A stretch of 43,761 nucleotides of DNA from assembly GCA_019113025.1 (NCBI GenBank), contig DXIF01000176.1, forward strand, positions 1 through 43,761, written 5' to 3'. The notes under the pieces were generated by a model. That model ran no database searches. It saw only the letters and a program-made list of their open reading frames with translations, and was not told the origin of the DNA. Positions 34,654-42,700 of this stretch are shown here, in pieces (positions within the stretch are counted from its first letter, which is position 1; each line of letters starts with the position of its first letter). The stretch is from Candidatus Anaerobiospirillum stercoravium (GTDB taxonomy: Bacteria; Pseudomonadota; Gammaproteobacteria; Enterobacterales; Succinivibrionaceae). A program made the translations under genes and the position numbers.

Positions 34654-35438
34654 GAGCGTACCATGCCCCACTTCTTGATCGTTTTAGTCTCTAAGGTTTG
34701 CAACAGGCCGTACTCTACTACCAAGCCAATGATGACGATGATCAGCAGAGTGGCAAAGACGCCATCGGTTTCCAGCTGATAGCGCTTTTTGAAGATGAAC
34801 CAGCCCAGGCCCCCTAAGGCGCCGGTGGCACCAAAGATCATCTCAGCGCTGATCAAGGTGCGCCAGGCGCGCGCCCAGCCTACCTTAATGCCTGAGATGA
34901 GATAAGGCAGCGCGGCGGGGAGATAAATCTCCTTGAACATGCGATAGGGCTTAAAGCCCAGATTGTGGCCAATTTCGACATAGATCTTGGGCACCGCGCT
35001 AAAGCCATCGATGAAGTTGCGCGAGACCGGCCAAATCACCGAGTGGATGATGATAATCACAATGGTCTCAAGGCCGGTGCCAAACCACAAAATGGCTAAG
35101 GGCAAGATCGCGATGCTTGGAATCGGATCCATCACCGTGAGGATCAGATTGTAGATATCGCGCATGCTGGCGCTGACTATGGCCAGCATTGAACAGATGA
35201 GTGCGAGCACAAAACCTAAGGCCATGGCCACGGAGATTAAGCTCAGCGAGTAACCCAAGACCGCAAGCATTTGCTCATGGGTAAAGGCGTGGCTTAGTGC
35301 GGAAAGTACGTCTAAAGGCGCAGGCAGCAAGATCTGAGGCAGCGCACCTAAGGTGCAGGTGAGCTGCCAGGCGATCAGTACTGCCAACGCAAAGATGGTC
35401 TTGCGCCAAAAGGACACAGATTTAAGCGGCAGCGTCAT
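34650..35438 (-). CDS. ABC importer permease, TauC/SsuC type
   Basis: The product is a 262-residue inner-membrane permease with about six helices and the cytoplasmic EAA-loop region IGHNLGFKPYRMFKEIYLPAALPYLISGIKVG, typical of the BPD transporter family. It starts two bases after the binding-protein stop and overlaps the ATPase start by four bases, so all three are translationally coupled. Similarity is to taurine, sulfonate, nitrate and pyrimidine-precursor permeases; the substrate cannot be read from sequence. Confidence 0.93.
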   Translation of the reverse strand: MTLPLKSVSFWRKTIFALAVLIAWQLTCTLGALPQILLPAPLDVLSALSHAFTHEQMLAVLGYSLSLISVAMALGFVLALICSMLAIVSASMRDIYNLILTVMDPIPSIAILPLAILWFGTGLETIVIIIIHSVIWPVSRNFIDGFSAVPKIYVEIGHNLGFKPYRMFKEIYLPAALPYLISGIKVGWARAWRTLISAEMIFGATGALGGLGWFIFKKRYQLETDGVFATLLIIVIIGLVVEYGLLQTLETKTIKKWGMVRS

Positions 35439-35440
35439 GA

Positions 35441-36475
35441 TTAGTTTGATTGATCGAGATTAGGGGTGGCAAAGTCAGCAAAGGACTGCGGGGCCTTGTT
35501 GATGAAACCGGCCTTGGCCATGAATTGAGCTAAGGCAAAGATGCCTTGGGTTTGCTCGGTAAACTTGAGGGTCGGGTAGCTTAGGTACGAGCTCATTTGC
35601 TCGGCCGTCGTCCCCTCAATCTGCGCTAAGATTGCGGCCGCCTCATCGTGGTGCTCACGGATAAAGGTCCGGCCTTGCTCTAAGGCCTGCCGCATGGCCT
35701 CTAAGTACTCGGGGTGCTCTTCTAAAGTCTGCGAGCTGATCGCGCCCAAGAGCAAGGTCGGCTCGGCCATGAAGACTTGATCAAGCGGCATGATGTCGCG
35801 CATGCCATGCTCTTGCACTAAGCGCTGGTAGTAGTGCACGGAGGCGAGCATCGCCTTAACCTCGGATTGACCGGCGATCATGGTGGCAAAGCCTTCAGGA
35901 TTGGACATGCCGATGATGTTGGTGTCTAAGGCATGGGGATCGCCCAAGTACTTGTCGGCGCCCATGGCCAGCAAAATGTGCTGAATGGAGCCATAGGACA
36001 CCACTGCGATACGATCTTGCGCGCTGAAGTCGCTCAGCTGCTTGATCTTAGGATCAGCGCAGATTAAGCCCGTGGGCATATAGGTCGACATGCCGGTAAA
36101 GAGCTTGTAGGGTACCCCTTTGTCCACGCCAATTAAAAAGGGCGCAGTGCCCATCAAGGCAAAGTCGACGTCCCCGGCAATGACGGAGGCGTTAATGGTA
36201 GAACCTGAGTTCATGAGCTGCCAGGTGATCTCAACATTAGGCAGCAATTGCTCTAAATAGCCCTTTTCCTTGGCGATCATGGCCGGGGCGTAGCCAATGC
36301 CGTACTGATAGGCGATGTGGATGCTGCCCTTGGGGGCCATGTCAGCGGGGGCAACCACGTTTGAGGCGGCGTCAGCGGCGCTAGCGGACTTGCTTTCCTC
36401 CGGGCCGCATCCTGATAAGGAGAGGGTGAGCAGCACGGCGGCACAGAGAGCCGTGAAGCGAGATAAGATCTTCAT
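35441..36475 (-). CDS. ABC importer substrate-binding lipoprotein, NMT1/SsuA type
   Basis: The predicted protein has 344 residues. A lipoprotein signal ends in the lipobox LSGC (about residue 23), followed by a short Ser/Ala-rich tether. The binding domain starts at IHIAYQYGIGYAPAMIAKEKGYLE, with GDVDFALMGTAPFLIGVDKGVPYK, as in SsuA/TauA/ThiY-like proteins. AAGGA precedes the ATG. It follows the SDR gene after 32 bases and abuts the permease gene. The ligand is unknown. Given the ACP-ligase genes, an organic acid precursor is conceivable, although characterised relatives bind sulfonates, nitrate or pyrimidines. Confidence 0.92.
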   Translation of the reverse strand: MKILSRFTALCAAVLLTLSLSGCGPEESKSASAADAASNVVAPADMAPKGSIHIAYQYGIGYAPAMIAKEKGYLEQLLPNVEITWQLMNSGSTINASVIAGDVDFALMGTAPFLIGVDKGVPYKLFTGMSTYMPTGLICADPKIKQLSDFSAQDRIAVVSYGSIQHILLAMGADKYLGDPHALDTNIIGMSNPEGFATMIAGQSEVKAMLASVHYYQRLVQEHGMRDIMPLDQVFMAEPTLLLGAISSQTLEEHPEYLEAMRQALEQGRTFIREHHDEAAAILAQIEGTTAEQMSSYLSYPTLKFTEQTQGIFALAQFMAKAGFINKAPQSFADFATPNLDQSN

Positions 36476-36507
36476 GATTGTTCCTTTACTACTTGCTAAT
36501 TGCTGCG

Positions 36508-37257
36508 TTAATTATTGTCGAGCGCGATTATTTGTCCGGTGAGATAGCGATTGTGCAAGGTCGCAAGCGCCAGTTGCGCGACCGCAGCTGGGGGCAGCAT
36601 TGTGACCTCAAGTTGCCCCGCTTGCACTGCCATAAGCGTTGGGGCAATCATGGGCGTGGCCACGCGGCCCGGCGCCACCGCATTGACGCGCACTAAATGC
36701 CCGCGCTGCGCCCGCTCTAAGGGCGTAGCCTCCGGTAGGTGCGGGCGCACGGCGGCAAACTCCGCGGCCAAGCCCTGAATGTACTGGTTAAGCAGGGCTT
36801 TTACACAACCATATAGGGGCGTTTCGGGGGTAGGACGCAGCGCTGCCATGGAGGAAATGGCCAGCAGTGACAGCTCTTGCTCTGGGGCGCGCAAGCGCAA
36901 CAGCGCCCGGCACAACTCGCTAAAGGAGCAGAAGTTGACCTCAAACAGCTGGAGCGTGTGCGCATAGTCGGTCTTCAGCAAGCGCTTGACTAAGCTTTGC
37001 CCCACACAATGAATCAGGCCATTGACGCGATAGGGCTTAAGCAGCTGTAAGCAGCGCGCATAGAGCTGCTCATTGTGGGCAAAGTCATGCTGATACACGA
37101 TTAATTGCCCCGCGCTGAGCTCTAGCCCAAACAGAGCGCGCGCCTTATCCTCATTGCGACATAGGCTCACCACTTGCGCGCCTTGTTGCAGCAAAAGGCG
37201 GGTGCACTCAAGCCCAATCCCCGAGGTGCTACCGGTGACGACATAGGTGGCGCTCAT
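36508..37257 (-). CDS. Short-chain dehydrogenase/reductase
   Basis: The product has 249 residues from the ATG at 37257, which overlaps the ketosynthase stop codon as ATGA; the ORF track's longer version adds 47 residues that are shadow of the upstream gene. It has the cofactor motif TGSTSGIG (8-15), catalytic Ser135/136, and the Tyr149-x3-Lys153 pair (YGCVK). NAVAPGRVATPM is the typical C-terminal element. It is an SDR like FabG or related oxidoreductases. Coupling to the ketosynthase suggests reduction of the 3-oxoacyl thioester made by that enzyme. Substrate inferred, not shown. Confidence 0.88.
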   Translation of the reverse strand: MSATYVVTGSTSGIGLECTRLLLQQGAQVVSLCRNEDKARALFGLELSAGQLIVYQHDFAHNEQLYARCLQLLKPYRVNGLIHCVGQSLVKRLLKTDYAHTLQLFEVNFCSFSELCRALLRLRAPEQELSLLAISSMAALRPTPETPLYGCVKALLNQYIQGLAAEFAAVRPHLPEATPLERAQRGHLVRVNAVAPGRVATPMIAPTLMAVQAGQLEVTMLPPAAVAQLALATLHNRYLTGQIIALDNN

Positions 37258-38450
37258 AGCGGTGCCGCCTTTGCGCTTAGCGCAGGCTGGGGGGCCAGCG
37301 CAGACGGCGCAGTCTGGGCTGGTTGCGCAGGCTGAGCTGGCGGCGTCGGCTGGGCGGAAGGCGGGGGCACCGGCTTGAGCTGATGCTCGGTCAAGCACAG
37401 TTCAGTGGTGCTAACTGGGAGCACCGCGTGCGGTGGGAGCGTGAACTCAATAAAACCCCACGCCAGTCCCATACCGTAGCTGGCACTAAAGATGTGAGCA
37501 CCGTCGTTGAGCTTGTCGGCATTGGCACTGAGGGTGACCAAGACTGAGGCGCCCGAGGTATTGCCATAATGCTTGAGACTTGAGAGCATGCGCTCGGGGG
37601 CAAGGCCCAGCTTGGTACACAAGGCGCTGAGGATTTGGCCATTGGCTTGGTGAAAAGCGAAATAGTTAAACGTGGCCGGATCGACCTGCGTAAAGTAGGA
37701 CTTAAGCTGGTCGCAGATCTTGCCCGTGACAAACTCATGAATCGCCATGCCGTTCATGTAGTTGCGGTTATCCAAGGGCCCAACATGCCAGTGGGCGCCG
37801 TCGGGCAGCACATAATCCTCACTGCGCTGCCATGAGTTTTTGAGGCTGGGCAGATTAAACAGGTGCAAGTAGCCCTGACCTTGGGCGTAGAGCTCAATTT
37901 TAAGCGGCGGCGCGGCGCTGACGCGCTCTAAGAGCATCACGCCCGTGCCCTCACCTGAAAGCTGCACGGGACTGGCCTTAATTTCCTCAGGGCTTTGGTA
38001 CTGCATCCACTTGGTATCGCCGGATAAAATCGCGATCTTGGTGATATCGCTAGCGCAGCAGGCAAGTGATCCCACCACCGATAACAGGTAGGGTAAGGCG
38101 GCACAGCCGACAGTGAGATCAAAGACGGCGCACGATTCTTTGAGCTTAAGGTATTTGTGCAAGAGGTGGGAGTTGCCCACGCCCCCGCGCAAGTCCGGGC
38201 TCTGGGTGTTAAAGACGAGTAAGTCCAGCTCGTCGGGGGCCCAGCTCACATGCGCCAAGGCATCTTTAAGCGCCACATAGCCTAAGTCCAAGCTGGTTTG
38301 CTCGGTCAAGGAGATGTGCACTTGCTCAATGCCCATTTGCTTGCTAAAGCGGGCCGCGCGCCGTGAATTGGGGTCAAAGGTATGGACCTGGGCGGGCACT
38401 GCGGTGGCCACCGCCTTAATGGCGAGGTTGGAAAAGGAGAAGGTGGACAT
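37254..38450 (-). CDS. FabH-like beta-ketoacyl-ACP synthase III
   Basis: The predicted protein has 398 residues. The KAS III catalytic triad is complete: Cys116 (DLTVGCAALP), His267 (FAFHQANGQ) and Asn297 (HYGNTSGAS). It should condense an acyl thioester with malonyl-ACP. The last 45 or so residues are a Pro/Ala/Gln-rich tail absent from FabH. TAAGGAG before the ATG is both its ribosome site and the stop codon of a small upstream ORF. The next gene, an SDR, overlaps it by four bases. Near a bioB-bioA fusion and bioD it recalls BioZ, a KAS III-like enzyme that makes 3-oxopimeloyl-ACP in some alphaproteobacteria. That function is inference. Confidence 0.85.
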   Translation of the reverse strand: MSTFSFSNLAIKAVATAVPAQVHTFDPNSRRAARFSKQMGIEQVHISLTEQTSLDLGYVALKDALAHVSWAPDELDLLVFNTQSPDLRGGVGNSHLLHKYLKLKESCAVFDLTVGCAALPYLLSVVGSLACCASDITKIAILSGDTKWMQYQSPEEIKASPVQLSGEGTGVMLLERVSAAPPLKIELYAQGQGYLHLFNLPSLKNSWQRSEDYVLPDGAHWHVGPLDNRNYMNGMAIHEFVTGKICDQLKSYFTQVDPATFNYFAFHQANGQILSALCTKLGLAPERMLSSLKHYGNTSGASVLVTLSANADKLNDGAHIFSASYGMGLAWGFIEFTLPPHAVLPVSTTELCLTEHQLKPVPPPSAQPTPPAQPAQPAQTAPSALAPQPALSAKAAPL

Positions 38451-38458
38451 AGTGCTCC

Positions 38459-38626
38459 TTAGGCTCGCCGCGCAGGAGCACTGGTAAAGAGCGCATAGCG
38501 TCCCACAAGTGGGGAAACTAAGTACAGTGGCGTGGCCCCCAAGGCGGAGGCTAAAGCTCCGACGCTTGGTTCCTCTGGGGCCGCGCTTAAAACTGCCAAG
38601 CGGTCATAAACACGATCCGTTGTCAC
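38459..38626 (-). CDS. Small 55-residue ORF immediately upstream of the ketosynthase
   Basis: This ORF is too short for the ORF track. It starts at a GTG (38626-38624) with AAGAGG about nine bases upstream and ends at TAA, eight bases before the ketosynthase ATG. The TAA overlaps the AAGGAG ribosome site of the ketosynthase, as in coupled operon genes. The predicted peptide starts MTTDRVYDRLAVLSAAPEEP and continues with a hydrophobic segment containing ATPLYLVSPLVGRYALF. Codon use, including TTA for leucine, matches the neighbours. I do not recognise it. It may be a real small operon member or the remaining end of a decayed gene. Confidence 0.45.
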   Translation of the reverse strand: MTTDRVYDRLAVLSAAPEEPSVGALASALGATPLYLVSPLVGRYALFTSAPARRA

Positions 38627-39529
38627 GGTTGAGCGCCTCTTAGTGGGCCTAAGCTCACCCCCTCACGTCGCCGAGCGCGCAATCAGTGCGCTGATTCCAG
38701 CTAGCTGATTCCCGCTAGGATGGAGCCAGCTAGGTTAGAGTCAGTTAGACTTGCTCCTGATCGCTTGCTTCCGCGTATCGGCTTGAAATGAGTAGGGGCA
38801 GTGAGCCCATTGCTGGTGCGCTCAACGCAGCTGTGCCCGTACCGCGACTTAAGCGTAGCTACGCCTAAGAGCAGCATGAACACCGCAGTTTAAGTGCTGC
38901 TGTTCCCGTACAGCCCAGCAGGCGGCTCACAGCTTACGCCCGTGCTTAACTAATGGTGTAATTAACTAATAAAGGTACGGGCTGTATCTGACACTACAAC
39001 TCGACCCCGCTTCGGGCTAAATTTTGGCAAATTACATGCCACTGCCCAGTTTATCAGCTTGGGGCAACGCTTGCTAGATAAGCGCGGGCAGTGCTGCCCG
39101 CTGCTTTGGGGGCAAGGCCGGTCCCTTGAGGCCATACCAAGGGGCGGCGCGGACCTAGGTGGCACCTGCTGCCAGTGCGCAGCGCAAACGCTTGCGGTCG
39201 ATACCTCCTGCACCCAAGGGAACAGGGCAGGGCACCATTGGGGGGTGCGGCAACGTGTTAGCGACCAAGAGACGGCAAAAATAGTAGCTGGCGGTGGAAC
39301 GCAGCTGCCCATTAAGTTTGGTTGGGCCCGAGAACTTTTCAAGAAGCGGGTAGGATGGTAGCGCGCTTGCGCGAGCAGGTGGCGGCAGGTAAAGGGATTG
39401 AGCGGCGGGCGGCCCAGGTGCGGGCGCCCGCAGCTGGGCGCGCTCACTGCGGGGAAAAGGAACAGGTAAAAGGAACAGAATGGTAAAAGCCGGGGCAGCT
39501 CAAGCGGAGCGCCGATGGCGCGCCGGTGG
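38627..39529. other. Long intergenic region between the bioB-bioA fusion and the ketosynthase operon
   Basis: The ORFs listed here in the track are not convincing: compositions are odd and they have no recognisable products. The region holds four tandem 14-15-bp units at 38694-38751 (CTGATTCCAGCTAG and variants), a direct repeat TTAACTAAT at 38946 and 38962 (16-base period), TACAGCCC/GGGCTGTA arms near 38899 and 38978, a TGGCA...TGCCA inverted repeat near 39030, and the 12-bp palindrome GCGGGCGCCCGC at 39420-39431. The operon promoter on the minus strand probably lies in it. Confidence 0.45.
38694..38751. repeat. Degenerate 14-15-bp tandem repeat, 4 units
   Basis: CTGATTCCAGCTAG, CTGATTCCCGCTAG, GATGGAGCCAGCTAG and GTTAGAGTCAGTTAG follow each other, each ending in TAG. 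They lie upstream of the small ORF and ketosynthase on the minus strand. Confidence 0.65.
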
Positions 39530-42400
39530 TTAGACCGCGCTGTCGTACATACTGCGCGGTGGTGCGGACAGCTCAGGCAGATTGCCGGTGGCGACTTTGA
39601 GCGCAATCGCGCTTAAGGCCGCGGTGACGTGCGTGAGCTCCTGCTCGTCCATAATCAGAGCGGGCATGGTGTAGAGTAGATTGCCCATCGGGCGCAGCCA
39701 GACCCCATAGTGATAGCACAGATATTCCACCGCCTCGACCGGAACGCGCTGGGCAAATTCCACCACGCCGATAGCGCCAAAGGCGCGAATGCTGGTAATG
39801 GCATTTTGTACCACACTTGGGTCAAGCTCACGATAGCGCGCCGCCAGTTGACTTAAGTCCGTTTTTAATTGGGCGCTGACACGCTTAACTTGAGTCAGCA
39901 CTTGGTGTGATTCAAGGTAATCCACGGCGGCACACGCGACGGAACATGCCAACGGATTGGCCATAAAGGTTGGGCCATGCATGAAGACTTGCGGGCCATA
40001 GGCGCTGTGACTGATGGTGGCTGCGACGTGCTGCGTGCTCAGCACCGCCGATAAGGTCATATAACCGCCGGTTAAGCCCTTACCAAGGAGCATGAGATCA
40101 GGGGTAATGCCCGCATGCTCACAGGCGAACATCTTACCGGTACGGCCAAAGCCGGTGGCGATTTCATCGGCGATGAGCAAGATGTCGTGCTGGCGGCATA
40201 GCGTTGCCACCGCTTGCAGCACCTCTGGGGCGTAGAAGGTCATGCCGCCTGCGCCTTGCACGATTGGCTCTAAAATCACTGCGGCGAGCTGACCTGACAG
40301 CGCCTCGATCTTGGCGGCAAAGTCAGGAATTAGGATCGTTGGACTGGTCTTAGTCTGGATTCCAGTCAGGGGCTCCGTCGTGGCTTCAGGCTGAGCCGTC
40401 GCTAGTAACTCCGTGTCGTGGTAGCGTGGGAGCTCATCGTGTGCAAAGTAGCGCTGGTACTTGCTGGCGTGGAAAAGCTCGTGCATGCCGCAGGGGTCAC
40501 TGACTGACATCGCGTTCCAAGTGTCGCCATGGTAGCCGCCCTTAAAGGTCAAGAAGCTGTTACGCGCGCTCTTGCCTTGGGCCACCTGATATTGCAGCGC
40601 CATTTTGAGCGCTACTTCGGTTGCGACCGAACCGGAATCGGCGTAGAAGATGTGCTCCATGCCCGGTACCAACTTAAGCAAACGCTGACCTAAAGCGATG
40701 GCGGGCTCATGGGTGAAACCGGCAAACATGACGTGTGCCAGTTGCTGGGCTTGATTGCTCAATGCGGCATTAAGCTCAGGTAAGTTGTAGCCTAGGTTGC
40801 AGCACCACCATGAGCTCATACCGTCGATGAGCTCGGTGCCATCGTCCAAGCGCAAGGTTACGCCTTGGGCTGACTTAACTTTGAGCGCAGGTAGGGGCTC
40901 ACAGGCCGAGGTATACGGATGCCATAAGTGCTTACGGTCAAAATCAGGGCACAGGCGCGCCTTAATGCGCTGCCACTCAGCAGCTGCCGACAGGGTAGGT
41001 GCATCCTGCGCAGGAGTTGCTGCCGTCGGAGCTGCTAGCGCAGGCGAAGCCAGCTTAAATGCCGCTGGTGCGCACGCGGTCGAGGCCGGAGTAGACTGCA
41101 CAGGGGCAGGCGCTGCGCCCGTTAGTGCCACAGGCTGTGCTGTGCTCAAGGCACACGGAATAGCTTGCTGAGAGATGGCGCTAGGTGCGGCAGTAGCAGC
41201 TGCGGTAGTTGCGGTAGCAGCAGGTTGCGGGGGCAGGTCGTAATGCGCGGCAAAGAGGGCGCGGTCTTGTGCCATGGTGCTGCCGGTGGTGGTCAAGAGG
41301 TTGCCCGTGATGGCAGCGTTCATTGCGCTTGCGGTGGCGGAGGCAATCAGCTCCGGTGCAAGCAAGATGCGGCCTCCGGCCCAGCGTAGATAGGCGCACG
41401 GATTGATCAGGCGCATCAGGTAAATGGTGCGTCGCACCTCATCCTCATCCAGTGGCGCTTGGTGCTCAAGGGGCGTGCCCGCGATCGGATGCAGGAAGTT
41501 AAGCGGAATTGACTTGATGTTGAGCTGACGCAAGGTCAGGGCCAGCTCTAAGCGCTGCGCTAAGCTCTCGCCCATGTTAAAAAGGGCCCCGGAGCACACC
41601 TCAAGCCCGAGCTCAGCGGCAGAGCGCAGCACCGCTAATTTTTCATTAAAGGTGTGGCTGGTGCACACCTGATCAAAGTAGCTCGGAGCCGTCTCCAAAT
41701 TGCAGTGATAGCGCACCACGCCATGCTCTTTTAAGGCGCTGAGCTGTTCTTTATTGACCAAGCCCAGCGAGACGCAGAGCTTAATGGGGTACTTAGCACG
41801 AATGGTGTCCAAAATGGCCAAGAGCTGGGCAAATTCCTTGGAGCTAGGGGCGCGGCCACTGGCTACCAGTGAGTAAAACTCAACTCCGTGCGCGTAATAG
41901 TCTTGGGCCTCGCGCAGGCATTGCTCCGCGGGCTTAATCTCGTAGGCGGCAATATGCGTGGGGTAGTGCTTAGATTGTGCGCACCACTTGCAGTCTTCGC
42001 TGCAGCGGCCCGATTTGACATTGGTAATTGAGCACAGACTTGCGCTGCGCGGGGCGCAATACGCGGTCACCAAGGACGCGGCGTGCTCCAGCTCATTCAG
42101 ATCGCCCTGTAACAGCCACTCACGCACCGAACCTGCTTGCAACAAGTCCGCAAGCTCTTGCGGCTTAGCCTGTAACAGCTGCGGCAGCACCGCGCGGCCG
42201 CGCCCTAAGGCCGTCGCGCTCTCAATTAAGGTCAGCAGTGCCGTCATATCGGGCTTAAGCTCAAGGGTGGGATGAGGCAAGTTCAACTGCTGGGCGTTTT
42301 GCGCTTGACGCCAGCTACTACTCATACTTAGCCCCTGACTCAAAGCCTCCAGGTCACGGTCGAGTTGAGCCGTGGTGGCATTAGTAGTAGGTGCGTGCAT
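39530..42400 (-). CDS. bioB-bioA: Bifunctional biotin synthase / DAPA aminotransferase (BioB-BioA fusion)
   Basis: One 956-residue ORF holds two biotin enzymes. Residues of about 50-390 form BioB, with the radical-SAM cluster CSEDCKWC (133-140), further cluster ligands in KLCVSL and YHCNLET, and YLRWAGGR near the end. Residues 393-475 are an Ala/Pro/Thr-rich linker. Residues of about 483-945 form BioA, with HLWHPYTS, DGMSSWWC, the cofactor Asp in LLIADEIATGFGRTG and the Schiff-base Lys774 in LLGKGLTGGY. BioA makes diaminopelargonate and BioB inserts sulfur into dethiobiotin. I chose the ATG at 42400, six bases after AAGGAGG. No frameshift or stop separates the halves. bioF is not in the window. 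Confidence 0.95.
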   Translation of the reverse strand: MHAPTTNATTAQLDRDLEALSQGLSMSSSWRQAQNAQQLNLPHPTLELKPDMTALLTLIESATALGRGRAVLPQLLQAKPQELADLLQAGSVREWLLQGDLNELEHAASLVTAYCAPRSASLCSITNVKSGRCSEDCKWCAQSKHYPTHIAAYEIKPAEQCLREAQDYYAHGVEFYSLVASGRAPSSKEFAQLLAILDTIRAKYPIKLCVSLGLVNKEQLSALKEHGVVRYHCNLETAPSYFDQVCTSHTFNEKLAVLRSAAELGLEVCSGALFNMGESLAQRLELALTLRQLNIKSIPLNFLHPIAGTPLEHQAPLDEDEVRRTIYLMRLINPCAYLRWAGGRILLAPELIASATASAMNAAITGNLLTTTGSTMAQDRALFAAHYDLPPQPAATATTAAATAAPSAISQQAIPCALSTAQPVALTGAAPAPVQSTPASTACAPAAFKLASPALAAPTAATPAQDAPTLSAAAEWQRIKARLCPDFDRKHLWHPYTSACEPLPALKVKSAQGVTLRLDDGTELIDGMSSWWCCNLGYNLPELNAALSNQAQQLAHVMFAGFTHEPAIALGQRLLKLVPGMEHIFYADSGSVATEVALKMALQYQVAQGKSARNSFLTFKGGYHGDTWNAMSVSDPCGMHELFHASKYQRYFAHDELPRYHDTELLATAQPEATTEPLTGIQTKTSPTILIPDFAAKIEALSGQLAAVILEPIVQGAGGMTFYAPEVLQAVATLCRQHDILLIADEIATGFGRTGKMFACEHAGITPDLMLLGKGLTGGYMTLSAVLSTQHVAATISHSAYGPQVFMHGPTFMANPLACSVACAAVDYLESHQVLTQVKRVSAQLKTDLSQLAARYRELDPSVVQNAITSIRAFGAIGVVEFAQRVPVEAVEYLCYHYGVWLRPMGNLLYTMPALIMDEQELTHVTAALSAIALKVATGNLPELSAPPRSMYDSAV

Positions 42401-42599
42401 CAAGAACCTCCTTGAGCGTTGAGTGGAAACAAGAAAGGCTGCATCTTAGCATGATTGCTCAGCGCAAGCTCCCAGGGGCAAGTGCTCCATAAACCCGCGT
42501 TGTGCCCCTATTTGTGATGCCTGAGCTGAGGGGAGTGGACAATGCAAAAGGGGCAGACGACGCTCGTTCAAACACGATTTTTATCCTCAAGAGCACCAC
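42401..42599. other. Divergent region upstream of the biotin fusion gene
   Basis: No gene is seen. It holds the AAGGAGG ribosome site of the fusion gene (42406-42412). I do not see a BirA-type operator (TTGTAAACC-type dyad), so biotin control is not evident from the sequence. Confidence 0.4.
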
Positions 42600-42627
42600 T
42601 TGTTCGGCTTTTGATGTATACTATAGG
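42600..42627 (+). promoter_or_regulatory. Candidate promoter of the small membrane protein gene
   Basis: TTGTTC (42600-42605), a 16-base spacer and TATAGG (42622-42627) form a plausible sigma-70 promoter about 74 bases before the GTG start. TATACT at 42617 is an alternative -10 box. Confidence 0.4.
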
Positions 42628-42700
42628 AAGTGAAAGTGGACTAACTTCGGTCTCACCCTGTTTTCACTTGTTACTTACTTTAGTTTAAGGAGGCAGTCCG

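Noticed and set aside
39059-39361. 100-residue plus-strand ORF in the biotin-ketosynthase gap
   Set aside because: No recognisable product, atypical composition and no good ribosome site.
38962-39606. 214-residue minus-strand ORF overlapping the end of the biotin fusion gene
   Set aside because: Its Pro/Cys/Arg-rich composition has no domain-like pattern, and it overlaps the BioA C-terminus in another frame.
42401-42599. BirA operator upstream of the biotin fusion
   Set aside because: No TTGTAAAC-type dyad was found in the divergent region.
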